Under the pieces are notes generated by a model. That model was not told the origin of the DNA. It did not search any database and saw only the letters and a program-made list of their open reading frames with translations. A DNA stretch of 64,000 bases from Whalleya microplaca (lineage: Eukaryota; Ascomycota; Sordariomycetes; Xylariales; Xylariaceae): contig MU385758.1 of the NCBI GenBank assembly GCA_022497155.1, positions 124,001 to 188,000 on the forward strand, given 5' to 3'. A program made the position numbers and the translations under genes. Below, piece by piece: positions 11,079-22,113 of the stretch (position 1 is its first letter; every line of letters starts with the position of its first letter).

Positions 11079-13082
11079 CTACAACTACCACTGTATGATG
11101 ATGTTTTTGCTTTACTAACATCACAACTAGTTACTAACGCCTTTGCAGGACACGCTTTGGTGAAAACCTGAGAACATGGACTTAGAGGGGGCAGGTGAGC
11201 ATTTCCTGGGAATTTGAAGGCCTCGTATATGTAGGCGATAGTTTCTCTATCATGGAAGGGCTCCTTGGACAATATGGAGAGGGCAATCATGCTGCGTGTA
11301 GAGGTGATGGATGTAATTGGCTGAAGAGCAGATGTTGGAAAGAATGGTCACTACTACTAACACCCAACATATGGTCGCTCCCTATTATTTTAAGCAAACG
11401 AACTTTTTCTAAATAGTATGGCTGGTCCATTTAAGGTGCTTATGACTCAATTTTAACGTTGTCATCGGGTATTTAACAGCAAACTCATTTACACGGCGAA
11501 TTTAATGTACCACGCTCGGGTTCATGGCGTACCTAATATATTTTTGAGATGAGAACATCAAGCGGAATAATGGACAAAGACATAAATTTGTTGGTACACA
11601 CGGTCGGTACATTGGATAAAATAACGATATCGAAGAGTGCAAAAGTTGAAAGAAAAAAAGGAAAAGAAGTCTCGAGCTGCCTTCCGGGCACCAACGTCCT
11701 CCAAAAGTACCAGATTGATTGGAATGCATCTTTTAATATAAATGTTAGCCCTATGTTAACACGAAGAGTCCCACGAACCACATCTGAATTTTTTGTCTCA
11801 TCCAATTAGTTCATGTTCTTCACCCATCCTTTCATGCTGACCTTTCACGCCAACATTCACATTGCCCTCCACAAACTTCCTACCTTTTTAATCTTCGTCC
11901 AGCACCACACTTGTCCGATCTTACCCTTACACTGCATTTCGCAAACCTCCCTAGCAAACCTGACTGCTACTCGAGGATGAGCTAAGGCCATCAAATCTTC
12001 TTGCGCCTGTGTCGAGCATTTTTATAAATCGCCACTTTCTTGACTTCCACCTTACTGAACATGTGGCTGTCCACCAAAGACACTACCCTCAGTTTCTTCA
12101 TACCTACATAATCCACCGAGAGAGACCATGGAAGCAAACCCGTGGGACAAGGCGTGGACGTATATCGTATTGGGAGGACGAAGCCTATGATACCTTTCGG
12201 AATAGCCTGTATGAAGAAGCTTTGCGATTTTGCTACGCAAAATCGCTTATATGGAAAGCTCGTCTCAAGGGCTCGCCACTACTTGAATGTTACTAGAATC
12301 GGGATTCCAGTAATATTATAGTAATGATAGATCCAGAAGGTTATCGTATATTGAGAGACGCTTGGTTTAATAATAGGCGTTGGAGCAAGCTCAATAACTC
12401 CGATACCCGAATTACCATACGATACAGATGGAAGTACAGAATGAAGGCTAGCAGGCCAGACTAACGAATCATAAGGACTACTCGAATAAGCTCTCTCCCG
12501 TTCTCAAGTTCTTGCGCACCGAAGAAGCTATGAGCGACGACGATGACATTTCTCAAAACAAACTTAGGAAGCCCTTCAACCAGAAGACACAAGTCTTGGC
12601 CATAGTAATACAAGTACTACGGCTAAGACATGAGCACAAAAATACTAGCAGTAACAGTCACTTTAACGGCTTTCAGTCATTATACCGTCCCGGGACATCT
12701 CCATACTCATGGAGATTATCGATCTAGAGGAAATGAGGCTTCCCCTGATCATGAGCCATGTTTGTCACACGGGGATTGGAGCCAAGACCTGTTGGAAACT
12801 ATACGAGATGCAGGAATGCTGTACGAGTATATATATTGGGTGTTGTTGGATGTTATTCGATACTGTTGAAATGTATGACTGCCTAACAAAAGGTATGATC
12901 ACCAGACGGCAGCTACGTCGGCAACAGACTAATACGTACCAGGAATACGTACCGCGGCAGCAGGTCTATATAAGATCTATCGCCGACCTTCAGACTAAGA
13001 TTGAAACTTAGAACCATAAGCATCCTTGGAGGCTCTAGAGAATTATTACTCAAATTAACATATTCCAAGCCCTAAATCACAG
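11079..13082. other. Region with short, unresolved coding-like pieces
   Basis: No complete gene could be built. Coding-like pieces on the + strand include a 46-codon frame at 12324-12464 (MIDPEGYRIL..., rich in Arg, Trp and Asn), a frame from an ATG at 12128 (MEANPWDKAW...) that soon stops, and frames across 12512-12869 and 12709-13011. Some of them may be earlier exons of the gene whose last exons are at 13083-13826, but no set of splice sites joins them cleanly. They could also be decayed gene remains. The part before 12.0 kb shows nothing beyond the 3' flank of the small gene. Confidence 0.35.
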
Positions 13083-13826
13083 CCCTTGTTACAATGGTAT
13101 AGTTCTAGACAGGGACAAAACCAGCGCCATAGTGCTGATAGCCTCAAACGCCCCGAGAGCCCCGAAAATCACAGCAAGGCCTCGAGTATAGCCGAAGAGG
13201 AATATGACGATCTCATAGAATTGTGAGAATTTCCCAAGTCCTAGTTTATTTTGAGCTGACATGTAGAAAGGGAAGGCAGTGGTACCTTGGTCCTTATCAA
13301 GGATGATTCAGAAGACGAGGAAACCCCGAACAAATCAGGCACCGATACTTCCGAGCCTCTGATGAAGCCGCATTTGCATAGGATCCTTTCTGAAGCCCTC
13401 CTTGAAGCACAGCGTACTGTGTATGTAAACGACGATGATAATCAGGGAAACCAAGATGTTATTATCTGGAAGGGAGGAGAGGAGTACTGGCCTTGGAAAA
13501 TTTTGCATCGTCATGACCGGGTCCTAGGGGAATGTTGGTTCTGTCGTGAGTATAAGTTGATGTTCGTTGCGAGCCAAGTGACGGAGCACGGGATTGTTGA
13601 GGAAATACTGGCTTGCAGAAAATGCCATTACCTCATGAAGGATATTGCATACTACAAGGTTGATGAGACCTCTCTAATATCGGCGTTCTTGGAGTCCAGC
13701 CTGCTTCACGATGCACTCTTCATGAATTGCAATATCAGCCTGCAGGCACCGCCTTTGTGCTGGGATGTAATACTGATACCGCAAAGCCTATTATCCATGA
13801 TATGCCCTAGGATAACACATTCATAA
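13083..13826 (+). CDS. C-terminal exons of an unrecognised acidic protein with two CxxC pairs
   Basis: Two exons join cleanly: one ends at 13222 at a GTGAGA donor, the next runs 13271-13826 after a TGTAGAAAG acceptor; the 48 nt intron restores frame (EEEYDDLIE then LEGSGTLVL). The 5' limit is uncertain; the acceptor at 13081-13082 or at 13068-13069 could start the first exon, and earlier exons are likely. The visible product has about 230 residues: a Ser/Glu/Pro-rich part, an acidic stretch (DDSEDEE), then a compact Trp-rich segment with CWFC and CRKC pairs about 35 residues apart, the spacing of a zinc ribbon. I do not recognise the family. A nuclear or nucleic-acid role would be a guess. 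Confidence 0.5.
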
Positions 13827-16452
13827 TGATACCGTGATCAGGATGCAAGGATATCCCGATACAATAAATATTGCCAGTCATTCTCAAGAGATTGTGGCTT
13901 GTTGATATGTCGTTGAATCGCTGATGGGGCTGAGGACCACTAGTTGGCAGATGTGACAGGTCATTTGCTTATAGTATATCAGACTTGACCAATGATCTTG
14001 CACACCACATACAACGTAGTAGTCTAGCCATATAGGTGTCGGATTCCATATCAATATAAATTGTACGAGGGTAGGTGCCTAACTTACTGTATGCTTGTTT
14101 TGCGAACGCCATTTCACAGTGAATGCACAAAGTGTTCAATAGGTTTCAAATGCTTACCTATCCCTGCCTTCAATATTAATATGCTATAAGTTAAGAGACT
14201 CCTAGTGTTGCCCCCTAAGGGAAATGCACCCTGAACATTCGTCCTAATAATGGCTGAACAATCAGCTCAACAATCTTCATTCAGCTTGCAAGGCACCTTA
14301 TATAAACGCGTAACTATTAATGTAATGCTGCTGGACAATTTAGGATATATTGAATCATTGTTTGCGTTCTAATGTCTTTGGAGGGAAAAAGATCATGGAT
14401 AAATTACGTGACCAAGACTTTCTATTCCCATGCAACAATGGTATTGGCGATATGAAGGAAACCCAAGCATATATCATATACTTGGGCTCCATCCTGTTCT
14501 GCTAGGTGATAAGTACATACATCCTGAGGAGGAGTCTACCTATCGATTGCGATTGAAGCTGGATCATGGGTTCTATCACCCGTTGGGTTAGCTTGCACCC
14601 TTAAAACCAAACATATGACCCCTCTCCCCACCCTGCCGCCGCCTTCGATCTCTCTCTCGGGCTTGAAACCTACAGATCGGCTGCTGTGGATACCATGTAT
14701 TAACCGAGTGTCATATAGACCTCACGTCGTAATCAAGGTTAGTAGGGGGTCGAAGAAAGTCGAATAAAGCCGCGAGTAACGGCTTTGACGGGAGAAGCCA
14801 AACTGCAATACTATCATCTGCCTCATAACCCAGATCATCACCTCTGGAATGGAGGGGGGCTGGTAAACATCCCACACCTGTAGCTATACATACCTAGGGT
14901 ACCGCCTACGTTTAGTCATGATGGTTACCGAAACCAACTATGATACTCGTATGTTGCGCTTACTTTAACAATTTATATCGCTGATATGGAGATGTGACAT
15001 TCCATGGGCCGTTCTCATCTCATAGGTAGATCCTGGGCAGCTTCTGTCTTCTCCATGGTAAAAGAGATAGCGCATAGAGGTGAGATTTTAAGTACATCTT
15101 CAACTAAGAGCAACCCTGCTTTAGCATATTTGACTTACTATCAATATATTCGTTCAAATGCCATCATAGCACGATACTGCAGTAACCCTACGGTATGGCG
15201 AGATCTCCAAGTGAGACGTCTTCTATGCGTCTATCGGAAAGAGTAAAGTACAGATACTGAGCTACATATTCTGTATTCCGCAGCGGAATTAATTCCCAGA
15301 ACTTAGTCGTGACGTTAAGCAGCCTTGCAACCCGCAGTCTAGCCTGCTATTCGCTATTGATTCTATATAGGTATAATACCCTATCTTAAGGGACCAATTA
15401 TCTTTATTTAAATGTTTAGATCTCAGACGAGATATGCTTTGACTCTGCTATATACAAGGTTCAAGGGTTAATGCTATGTCTACTGAGTGGATCTGTAGTA
15501 GAAGCTTTTCCACAAAGACAGGTGGTAATAAAACTTGACTGTGACTGATGAACCGTTTGACCTGCGATTGTTGGTCCACAGTTTTCTATTAGTATATCCT
15601 TGGCTCCTGAACTAGTGACTTTCTCCCTGTCTTCTTCGTACGGCCAGGTGATGATTATTAGGGCATAAGCACAGTATTAAGTACGATGCACCGTCCACTT
15701 TACTAGCGCCAGGATCGTTGGTCAGTCCAGAACTGGCAGAGCCATTGCAAAGAGCTACGTGTATACGGGCACTGCCAACGGCGATATTATACATACGTGC
15801 TTTCTTGATATTAGAGCTAACACACATATCTTCATAGATGCCTGACGGTGAGGAAAGGACCAATAGTTTGGCCCAAACGCCAACCACTTTTATTAAGCAT
15901 CTTGACAAAAGGTTAGCCTCGGGAAAACTTCACACTATTCCCATTCATACTCCACCCATCAAGATTGATAAGAAGCCCACGAGCCCCGCATATCGTTAGA
16001 TTCACACGTATGCGGTGAGACTGAACATGCGACTATTCTAGTTAGTGGGGGTATTATACAAAAAACGTACATAATCCCAGTGCTCGCCAAGGTCCAGGGC
16101 TTCATGGCATGACGAGAAAATGCCACGGTCTACAAGTATAGAGGGGTCATGACGCAGATTGGCAAGGGTTCTCATTGTCTAATCTCCAAGATCTTGCGAA
16201 ATGGAACTGGTGACATTGTCCCTTTATACCCTTTATATGTACTAGGAAACAATCCTTGCGATCCTTCGTCGATGACCGCGGCAATCTTATGAAAATCTCA
16301 CCCGATTTCTCTCAGGGTTCCAAGATCACCATCTTCCCACGTTACAGTCGGCTAGGACACTTATATTGTACTACATACGTCGGCGCTGCATTCAATTGGG
16401 AGATGGATGGTGACTTATCTGTTGTAACAAAGCCAAACCACGAACCGACGAC
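13827..16452. other. Gene-poor AT-rich stretch
   Basis: No gene supported. The open frames are under 100 codons and have neither domains nor partner exons. An 80-codon frame from an ATG at 15004 has no recognisable content. No terminal repeats, target-site duplications or transposase-like frames were seen by eye. Confidence 0.5.
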
Positions 16453-17409
16453 ATGCCGAATGCAATACATAGGGCCATTTCTAGGTCGACCGTCAAGACC
16501 GAAAATAGCAGCAGGCTAGACAGAGATGCCAGCCCCAGCGATCGGCCGACGTCTTCTGGTGGTAGCTGGACCACAAGAGCTACCACCGACGATGGAACCG
16601 ATGAGACGAAAATGTTCTTCGCCTCTCTGAACACTCTCGCGCCAGTATCGATCGTATTAATACATATCCTCTTCAGCTCGCACCTCGAGTGGCGACATGT
16701 CTGGCCCAAATTATCTGAATATCATCTACTCATCCCCGACCTACCTGGGCATTCGCGTTCGCGGCACATAGAGCCTTTTTCCTTTGCGCTGGCCGCTGAT
16801 CTCATAGCGCAAATGATTCGAGAGCATGCCGATGGCCATGCGCACATCGTTGGGATATCAACGGGTGGCTTCATAGCGATGGAGCTAATACGGCGACACC
16901 CAGATGTCGTCCAGAGCGTCTTCGTGTCTGGATCCGTCCCACTGAGCGACTTCTGGAAGTCCTTTTCGAAACCGAAGATCACATATCTAGGATTAACGGC
17001 ATTACTGTACAGCCCAAATAGCATATTATTGAAGGCCACGGGATGGGCACCCGAGCTCCAGAACGAGAAACTTTTAAAGGAAATCAAGCGTAACACGACA
17101 TCGCGCCTGACTGAGGCGGGCGTCAAGGATACCAACAAATGGAAAAGAGAGGATATAGAAGAAGTTGGGAAGAAGGACAAGAGGATTGCATTGATCGCTT
17201 CTGGTAAACATGACAATGTGAAGGAAACCTTGGAGTGTGGACGCCTGTTGAAAGAGTCAGGGGAGGGTCCGGGGAAGGAGTCTCGTGCATTCATTGTGAA
17301 AGAGGCTATTCATTCGTGGAACTTACAACTTCCTGAACTGTTCGCAAGGGGAGTTAGAGCATGGATTGAAGGATTCCCACTACCGCTAGAGTTCGAACCC
17401 TTGGAATAA
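16453..17409 (+). CDS. Alpha/beta hydrolase
   Basis: Uninterrupted frame of 318 codons; the real start may be the ATG at 16453 or the one at 16612 (265 residues), because the first 53 residues are polar and do not look like the fold. The body has the alpha/beta-hydrolase order: a beta strand (IVLIH), PDLPGHSRS, the nucleophile elbow GISTGG, an acidic residue in SGKHDN and a catalytic His in EAIHSW. The substrate is unknown; the family covers esterases, lipases and polyketide-tailoring hydrolases. The usual HG oxyanion motif after the first strand is missing (HILFSSH instead), so either an intron was misread or activity is altered. No signal peptide was seen, so it is probably cytosolic. Confidence 0.75.
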   Translation: MPNAIHRAISRSTVKTENSSRLDRDASPSDRPTSSGGSWTTRATTDDGTDETKMFFASLNTLAPVSIVLIHILFSSHLEWRHVWPKLSEYHLLIPDLPGHSRSRHIEPFSFALAADLIAQMIREHADGHAHIVGISTGGFIAMELIRRHPDVVQSVFVSGSVPLSDFWKSFSKPKITYLGLTALLYSPNSILLKATGWAPELQNEKLLKEIKRNTTSRLTEAGVKDTNKWKREDIEEVGKKDKRIALIASGKHDNVKETLECGRLLKESGEGPGKESRAFIVKEAIHSWNLQLPELFARGVRAWIEGFPLPLEFEPLE

Positions 17410-19053
17410 AGGACCTGTAATGGCATGCTGAGTTACGATTGATGAATAATGAGCGTTTTGGAGCAGGAATAATTAGATCTACACGAAGTATATATTATTG
17501 GATAATTGGAAATTGACACCATTTGTGGGTGCTCATGGGAATACGAAGCTGTTGACATCCATATATGATCTTGTTCCAATTGGAAAGTGCCTGGAGCAGA
17601 CTTTTTCGTAAATGGCCCTAGCCGAACGAAAGCACTCGAATGTAGTTCACTAGGCCCAAGTATTCGCCCATCGAGCAGTACCCAATTGGGACAGGCAAGG
17701 TCAGGTTAGGAACATCATAGCGATGCTTGTAGATGGCAGTAGAATGCAAATGTTACTATAGCATGGCTCGATCGATCACTGGATGGTAGAAGTTTATGCA
17801 ATCAAAGGCATGGACAGATAACTTAATCTGACGATCTGAATGGCTCTTCCTGAATAATAACTATAACACTCATAAGAATCAGGGTTGGGAAAGGGGCGGT
17901 ATCACTAACCCCTTTACATTTGTACATCTGTCTCATGCAGCTGGGATGTGCTTTGGGTTTATATATCCCGATACATCATTGAACCATTTCAATCTGAAAA
18001 TCCACTTACAGGCATAATGCTCTTGGACGAGACTGGCTAGCAGTCATGCAGAATAGATACACGCCCCCTGGCCTAGATCATTGGCATACATAACATGCTC
18101 TAGCATGATTTATACACGACCTTCATAGTGAGTTTTCATGAAATTGAGTCTTCAAGTATACTCTGATGATTATGGTTTAGGATATTGGAAGATTGTTATC
18201 GATGTGAGATGAGAAGAGGAGTGTTACCTTAGACATACTTTTTAAGTCACAAGCCAAGGTCATAGCAGCATGTATCTTAACAGTGATTACCATTGAACTA
18301 TGCTAACTCGCGTATCGTCTTGGATGAGTTAAAATGCTCTATGGTTTGATATTGTTTGATGTATGAGTCGGATCTCGAGCCTGACTCAATAGGTGAGCTG
18401 ACAGTTGATAAACGGTGAATATGTGTGTATTACACCCTTCGACTCATATAGTATCTCACAGCTATTCAGTGATACCATAACGAACAGTTATTGTACGCAG
18501 ATTGTACAAAATTGAAAATACATTATGAAGGAGTATCAAAGTAGCAGCCAGCAGTCTTCTATCAAAACAGATGGCAATTATATCGTCCATAACACTCAGC
18601 TCATAGTCACATTGATTATTATATCCCGTGACTTCTGTTCTTCAGGTGATGTGTTCCGTAACCCATGGCATTCACCAAGGCCATGACGGCTTCGGTTAAT
18701 TTGTACATGCACAGAGATAAGGGCAAACAGCAACTTCTCTGTCCATCGGTACCAATATAAGTTGTCGAATGACTAAATATAGCTGTATGTATTACCAAAC
18801 TACTCTGACAATGGTGGTCAGAGAGTGGTCATGATCCATTCACGCATTCACAGCCAAGTCACTATATAACAGCATCTTCCTAACACCATCTTCCATCTTA
18901 AGAATACAGAGCATGACATAAATCAACACACTCCTCATCTCCTACTGAGCTAATAAAATCAGGAAGTGAATAAGGCATCTCTCAAGCTTGCTAACGACTA
19001 GACAAGCCACAACCGAACAACCGAACTAACGCGTCAGAGCAATCATCCTAAAC
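17410..19053. other. Intergenic, AT-rich
   Basis: No gene seen. A TATATAA box at 18863-18869 sits about 185 nt before the ATG at 19054 and may serve that gene. The rest has no long open frame on either strand. Confidence 0.5.
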
Positions 19054-19533
19054 ATGTCCCAGCAACGCCCCTCTAGTCTCTCCTCTCCCGGGACTAACAC
19101 CAACACCAACACCGAGACAGACGGTATCGACACCCCCATCGCCTCCACCAACCCCCCGCAAACAGCAGCATCCACCAACACCGCGAACACATCGGCGTCA
19201 ACGTCAACAGCACCAGCAAGAGACAGAGCAGTACCATCCAGAATCACCCCAGTCCCACCCCCACCTCCGCCCCCAACCCCGGGCCAACGCCTGCACACCG
19301 TGACCGAATCCGACGTCGTAGGCAGGCACGAGCTGACAGAGGACCAGCAAGCCGAGATGGCGCGCGTGCCGTGCGATGCCTCCATGTTCACGGGCTGGAC
19401 GCACGGGCGCGTCACCTTGCTGGTGTCGTACCGCGTGCCATCGCAGGTGGAGGCGGAGGCGCGGAATCTGTTTCTGTGCGAGGAGTGCGCGGAGAGGTTT
19501 CTGACTTCGCATGTGCTGGTTGTTTATGTGTGA
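19054..19533 (+). CDS. Small hypothetical protein with Cys pair
   Basis: Single exon of 159 codons with a TATA box at a plausible distance. The N-terminal half is a low-complexity Asn/Thr/Ser tract followed by a run of eight prolines broken by one Thr. The C-terminal 75 residues are ordered in character (HELTEDQQAEMARVPC..., LFLCEECAERF) and include a CxxC-like pair. The third codon positions are GC-rich in that half, unlike the flanks, which supports coding. I do not recognise the family and assign no function. Confidence 0.5.
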   Translation: MSQQRPSSLSSPGTNTNTNTETDGIDTPIASTNPPQTAASTNTANTSASTSTAPARDRAVPSRITPVPPPPPPPTPGQRLHTVTESDVVGRHELTEDQQAEMARVPCDASMFTGWTHGRVTLLVSYRVPSQVEAEARNLFLCEECAERFLTSHVLVVYV

Positions 19534-20040
19534 CTTTGATGCTCTTCGGGAGGGACCGGGTGATGGTGTGGTTTCTTGATGGGATGGAGAGGAGACGCGT
19601 GGTTAGGAGAAGGAGAGTGGTTTTTTTGCTGGTTTCTCCAGTCGGCAGTTCGGACGATAATGGAGTTCGAGCGTCTGGAAAATTTCAGTAGCATTCATAA
19701 ATAAATTCAATTCACTTTCATGCGGTGTGAATGGTATATTTGATCTGATAACTAGGCGCCGTTTGGGATGTTAGGTAGAACAAGCCAGTCCCCCTGTCAG
19801 CGTCGTGTAACATAGCTTCAAACGGAAGTAGTCGGCATGATTTATCCTGCATTGCGCACAAAATTAAATATAGGAGTAAACACTGATTGCGGATATACGA
19901 TATTCATTAGACTATGTTATCAATAAGGGGTATTTGAGTGTCCCAACCATGACATTAATCGACATCATCATTTTCACCCCATCGCCCAATCCATAAGGTT
20001 CCAAACCCACGCGCCCAAACCATCAAAATTCAAAACCAAC
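19534..20040. other. Convergent intergenic region
   Basis: No gene seen. It lies between the 3' ends of the small hypothetical gene and the transporter gene. Confidence 0.5.
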
Positions 20041-22113
20041 TCATTCAGTGGTAAGCTTCTTGTCAAGGCCCTGAGCGTGACGTATCTTGTCCTGCTCGGC
20101 CTGGGCAGCCTCGATAGCGGAGAGATCCATATCCTTATTCTTGCTGCCCTTGAATACACTGTCGGGTAAGGCGTTGAGTGCCTCCTCCTGCTTGTCCAAT
20201 GTGATGAAGTTAAACCAGAAACCGATACCACCAAGACATGAGAGAATAGCAATGGCAGTGTACAGCCAGACCAGAAGAGGATCGGCAGCAAGAGGAACAA
20301 AAGCTTGAGAAACCGCCGCCGAGAAAGCTTGAGAGAACCAGAAAACACCGGTGATGAGACCTCGCATATTCTTGGGAGCCTTGGTAAAGGCGTATTCGAG
20401 ACCGGTGATAGAAGCGGCGATTTCGGCCAACGCGATTAGGATGTAGGCAGGCGTTTGAATCCAGACGCTCAGTGCCGGTTTGTATGCGGACTCAGGTGCA
20501 TCATCTGGTAAGCCGAGAGCTTCCCTGCAGTCGTCGACATATCCATAGCCCGAGATTTCCCTGCATGGCGACTGCATGTAGATATAGTGTTGAGTAATGG
20601 CTGCTATCATCATCGATAAGGTAGCCAAAGCAAAACCAACCGTGATCTTCTTGATAGGCGTGAAGTTAATTCCCATGCGCCTGAGGAAGGGGTAGAAAAG
20701 CTTATCGCAAATTGGAATGAATATCAACAGAGCAATAGGATCGAGGTTGTTGACAATATCGTTGGGCACGCCGTTTAGGGTCATGGTGGCAGCTTGAGAA
20801 ACAAGGTTGTTCGTCATCTGGGTGTAGGAGAGCCAGTAAATAGGGTACCAGACGAAAACACTGCAAGCCTTGAGCCCACGTCGCACCTCATCCACCCAGT
20901 GATCGTCGAAGGTCATCCAAGCAGGACGCTCGGATTCGGGGATATTGCTTGGCTTGACTCTCTCAAAGAATCCGGGTTCGCGCATATTCTTGATCGTTCT
21001 GATAGGGTTGATAGACCAGCGACCCTTCATCGCCAGTGCAATCAAGGCCAGTGCCTTGCCAAGCACGGAACCTGTTGGTGGATTGCGAGTATACTTGCTC
21101 TTGAAAGCAATCAAGATCATCGGGCAGAACAGAAATAGGCACGTTGGCAATGTATAAGACAGCCAGAAGCCAACATACTTCTCAGCGTACACCATAGAAA
21201 TTTGGCCAACAAGGGATCCGACGTTGATGCAGAAGTAATACCGCATATAGATAACGGAGATGGTCATTACGGGGTCGACGACAACACGTTCACCAGTCTT
21301 TAAAACCTTGATTACGGCCCGGGGTTGCTTTGCTTCGTATTGCTCGGCGATCATGGGGGAGATGTTGGCCTTGAAGAAGCCAACGCCAATGCCGAAGAAA
21401 ATGAGACCCACGGAGAAACAGCCAAGCGCGCCTTGCGGATTCTTTATGACGGGCGGTATGGCTGAGATGACGAGAATGATATGGCCGAAGGTTGCGACCG
21501 CAATAGCGACGTGAATAGTTTTATATTTCCCCCAATACGAGTCGGCCAGGTATCCACCTGGGATCGCGTAGCTTAGCACTAAATAGCATGGGTAATGTCA
21601 AGTTGCAGCCACTTACCGAGTAGGGGCATCAAGTAGGACCAGAAATTGTTAAACAGTGTTAAGCCGGTCGAGGCCCGCTGGCCTTGACCGAGAGCACCGG
21701 CCTGCAGATATGTGCCGCCGGCGCCGGTTGTACTACCGGCCGGGAGGTCCTCGGAAATAAAGTTGACGACTTTTGATCACCGAATTAATTGTCACGTACA
21801 CAAAAGAGGGTGCAATTCAGGTGGACGTACAAACCGCAGTAGTACCATAGTACGCGAAACGTTCACAAAGCTCAATGAATGCGATGGTGTAGATAATCAT
21901 ACTAATAGGACCCTTGACGCGACGCAAGGTCTGAAGCTCATCCTTGGTCGGGTACTCCTCGCCATTTGGTCCCCTGAGAGGCTCGTCTATGTCAGACGTA
22001 GACTCTTTCGGGATAAGAACATGATTGCCGTCGGGTGAGAGGACCTTCTCGTCAATCGGGGCCGCATCGCCACTCGCGGCATCGAGAGTGTTGAGATTTG
22101 CGCCCGTCGACAT
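20041..22113 (-). CDS. ptr2: Proton-coupled peptide transporter, POT/PTR family
   Basis: Three exons on the minus strand (21831-22113, 21617-21769, 20041-21557) give 650 residues. The N-terminal 75 residues are polar and cytosolic. The POT signature ELCERFAYYGTT spans the first helix (ExxERFxYYG), and the second exon continues VNFISEDLP with a Gly-rich loop before PLLG|GYLADSYWGKYKTI, the second POT-type loop. About twelve helices follow, with a large extracellular loop before the last pairs, as in fungal Ptr2. The family imports di- and tripeptides with protons across the plasma membrane. The first donor is GTACGT at 21830 and the second intron is taken as 59 nt, because both choices restore the family alignment. 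In yeast PTR2 is controlled by nitrogen source; nothing here shows that directly. Confidence 0.92.

Noticed and set aside
12128..12190. Short frame starting MEANPWDKAW as a first exon
   Set aside because: It stops after 20 codons, and no donor/acceptor pair joins it to a downstream frame in phase.
14750..14800. A string resembling the start of a large-subunit rRNA (CCGCGAGTAACGG)
   Set aside because: Only about a dozen bases match and the flanks do not; chance similarity.
21579..21616. A 38 nt intron in the peptide transporter gene
   Set aside because: Using the next acceptor (AG before 21557) gives a 59 nt intron, keeps frame and removes seven residues that relatives lack, so the longer intron is preferred.
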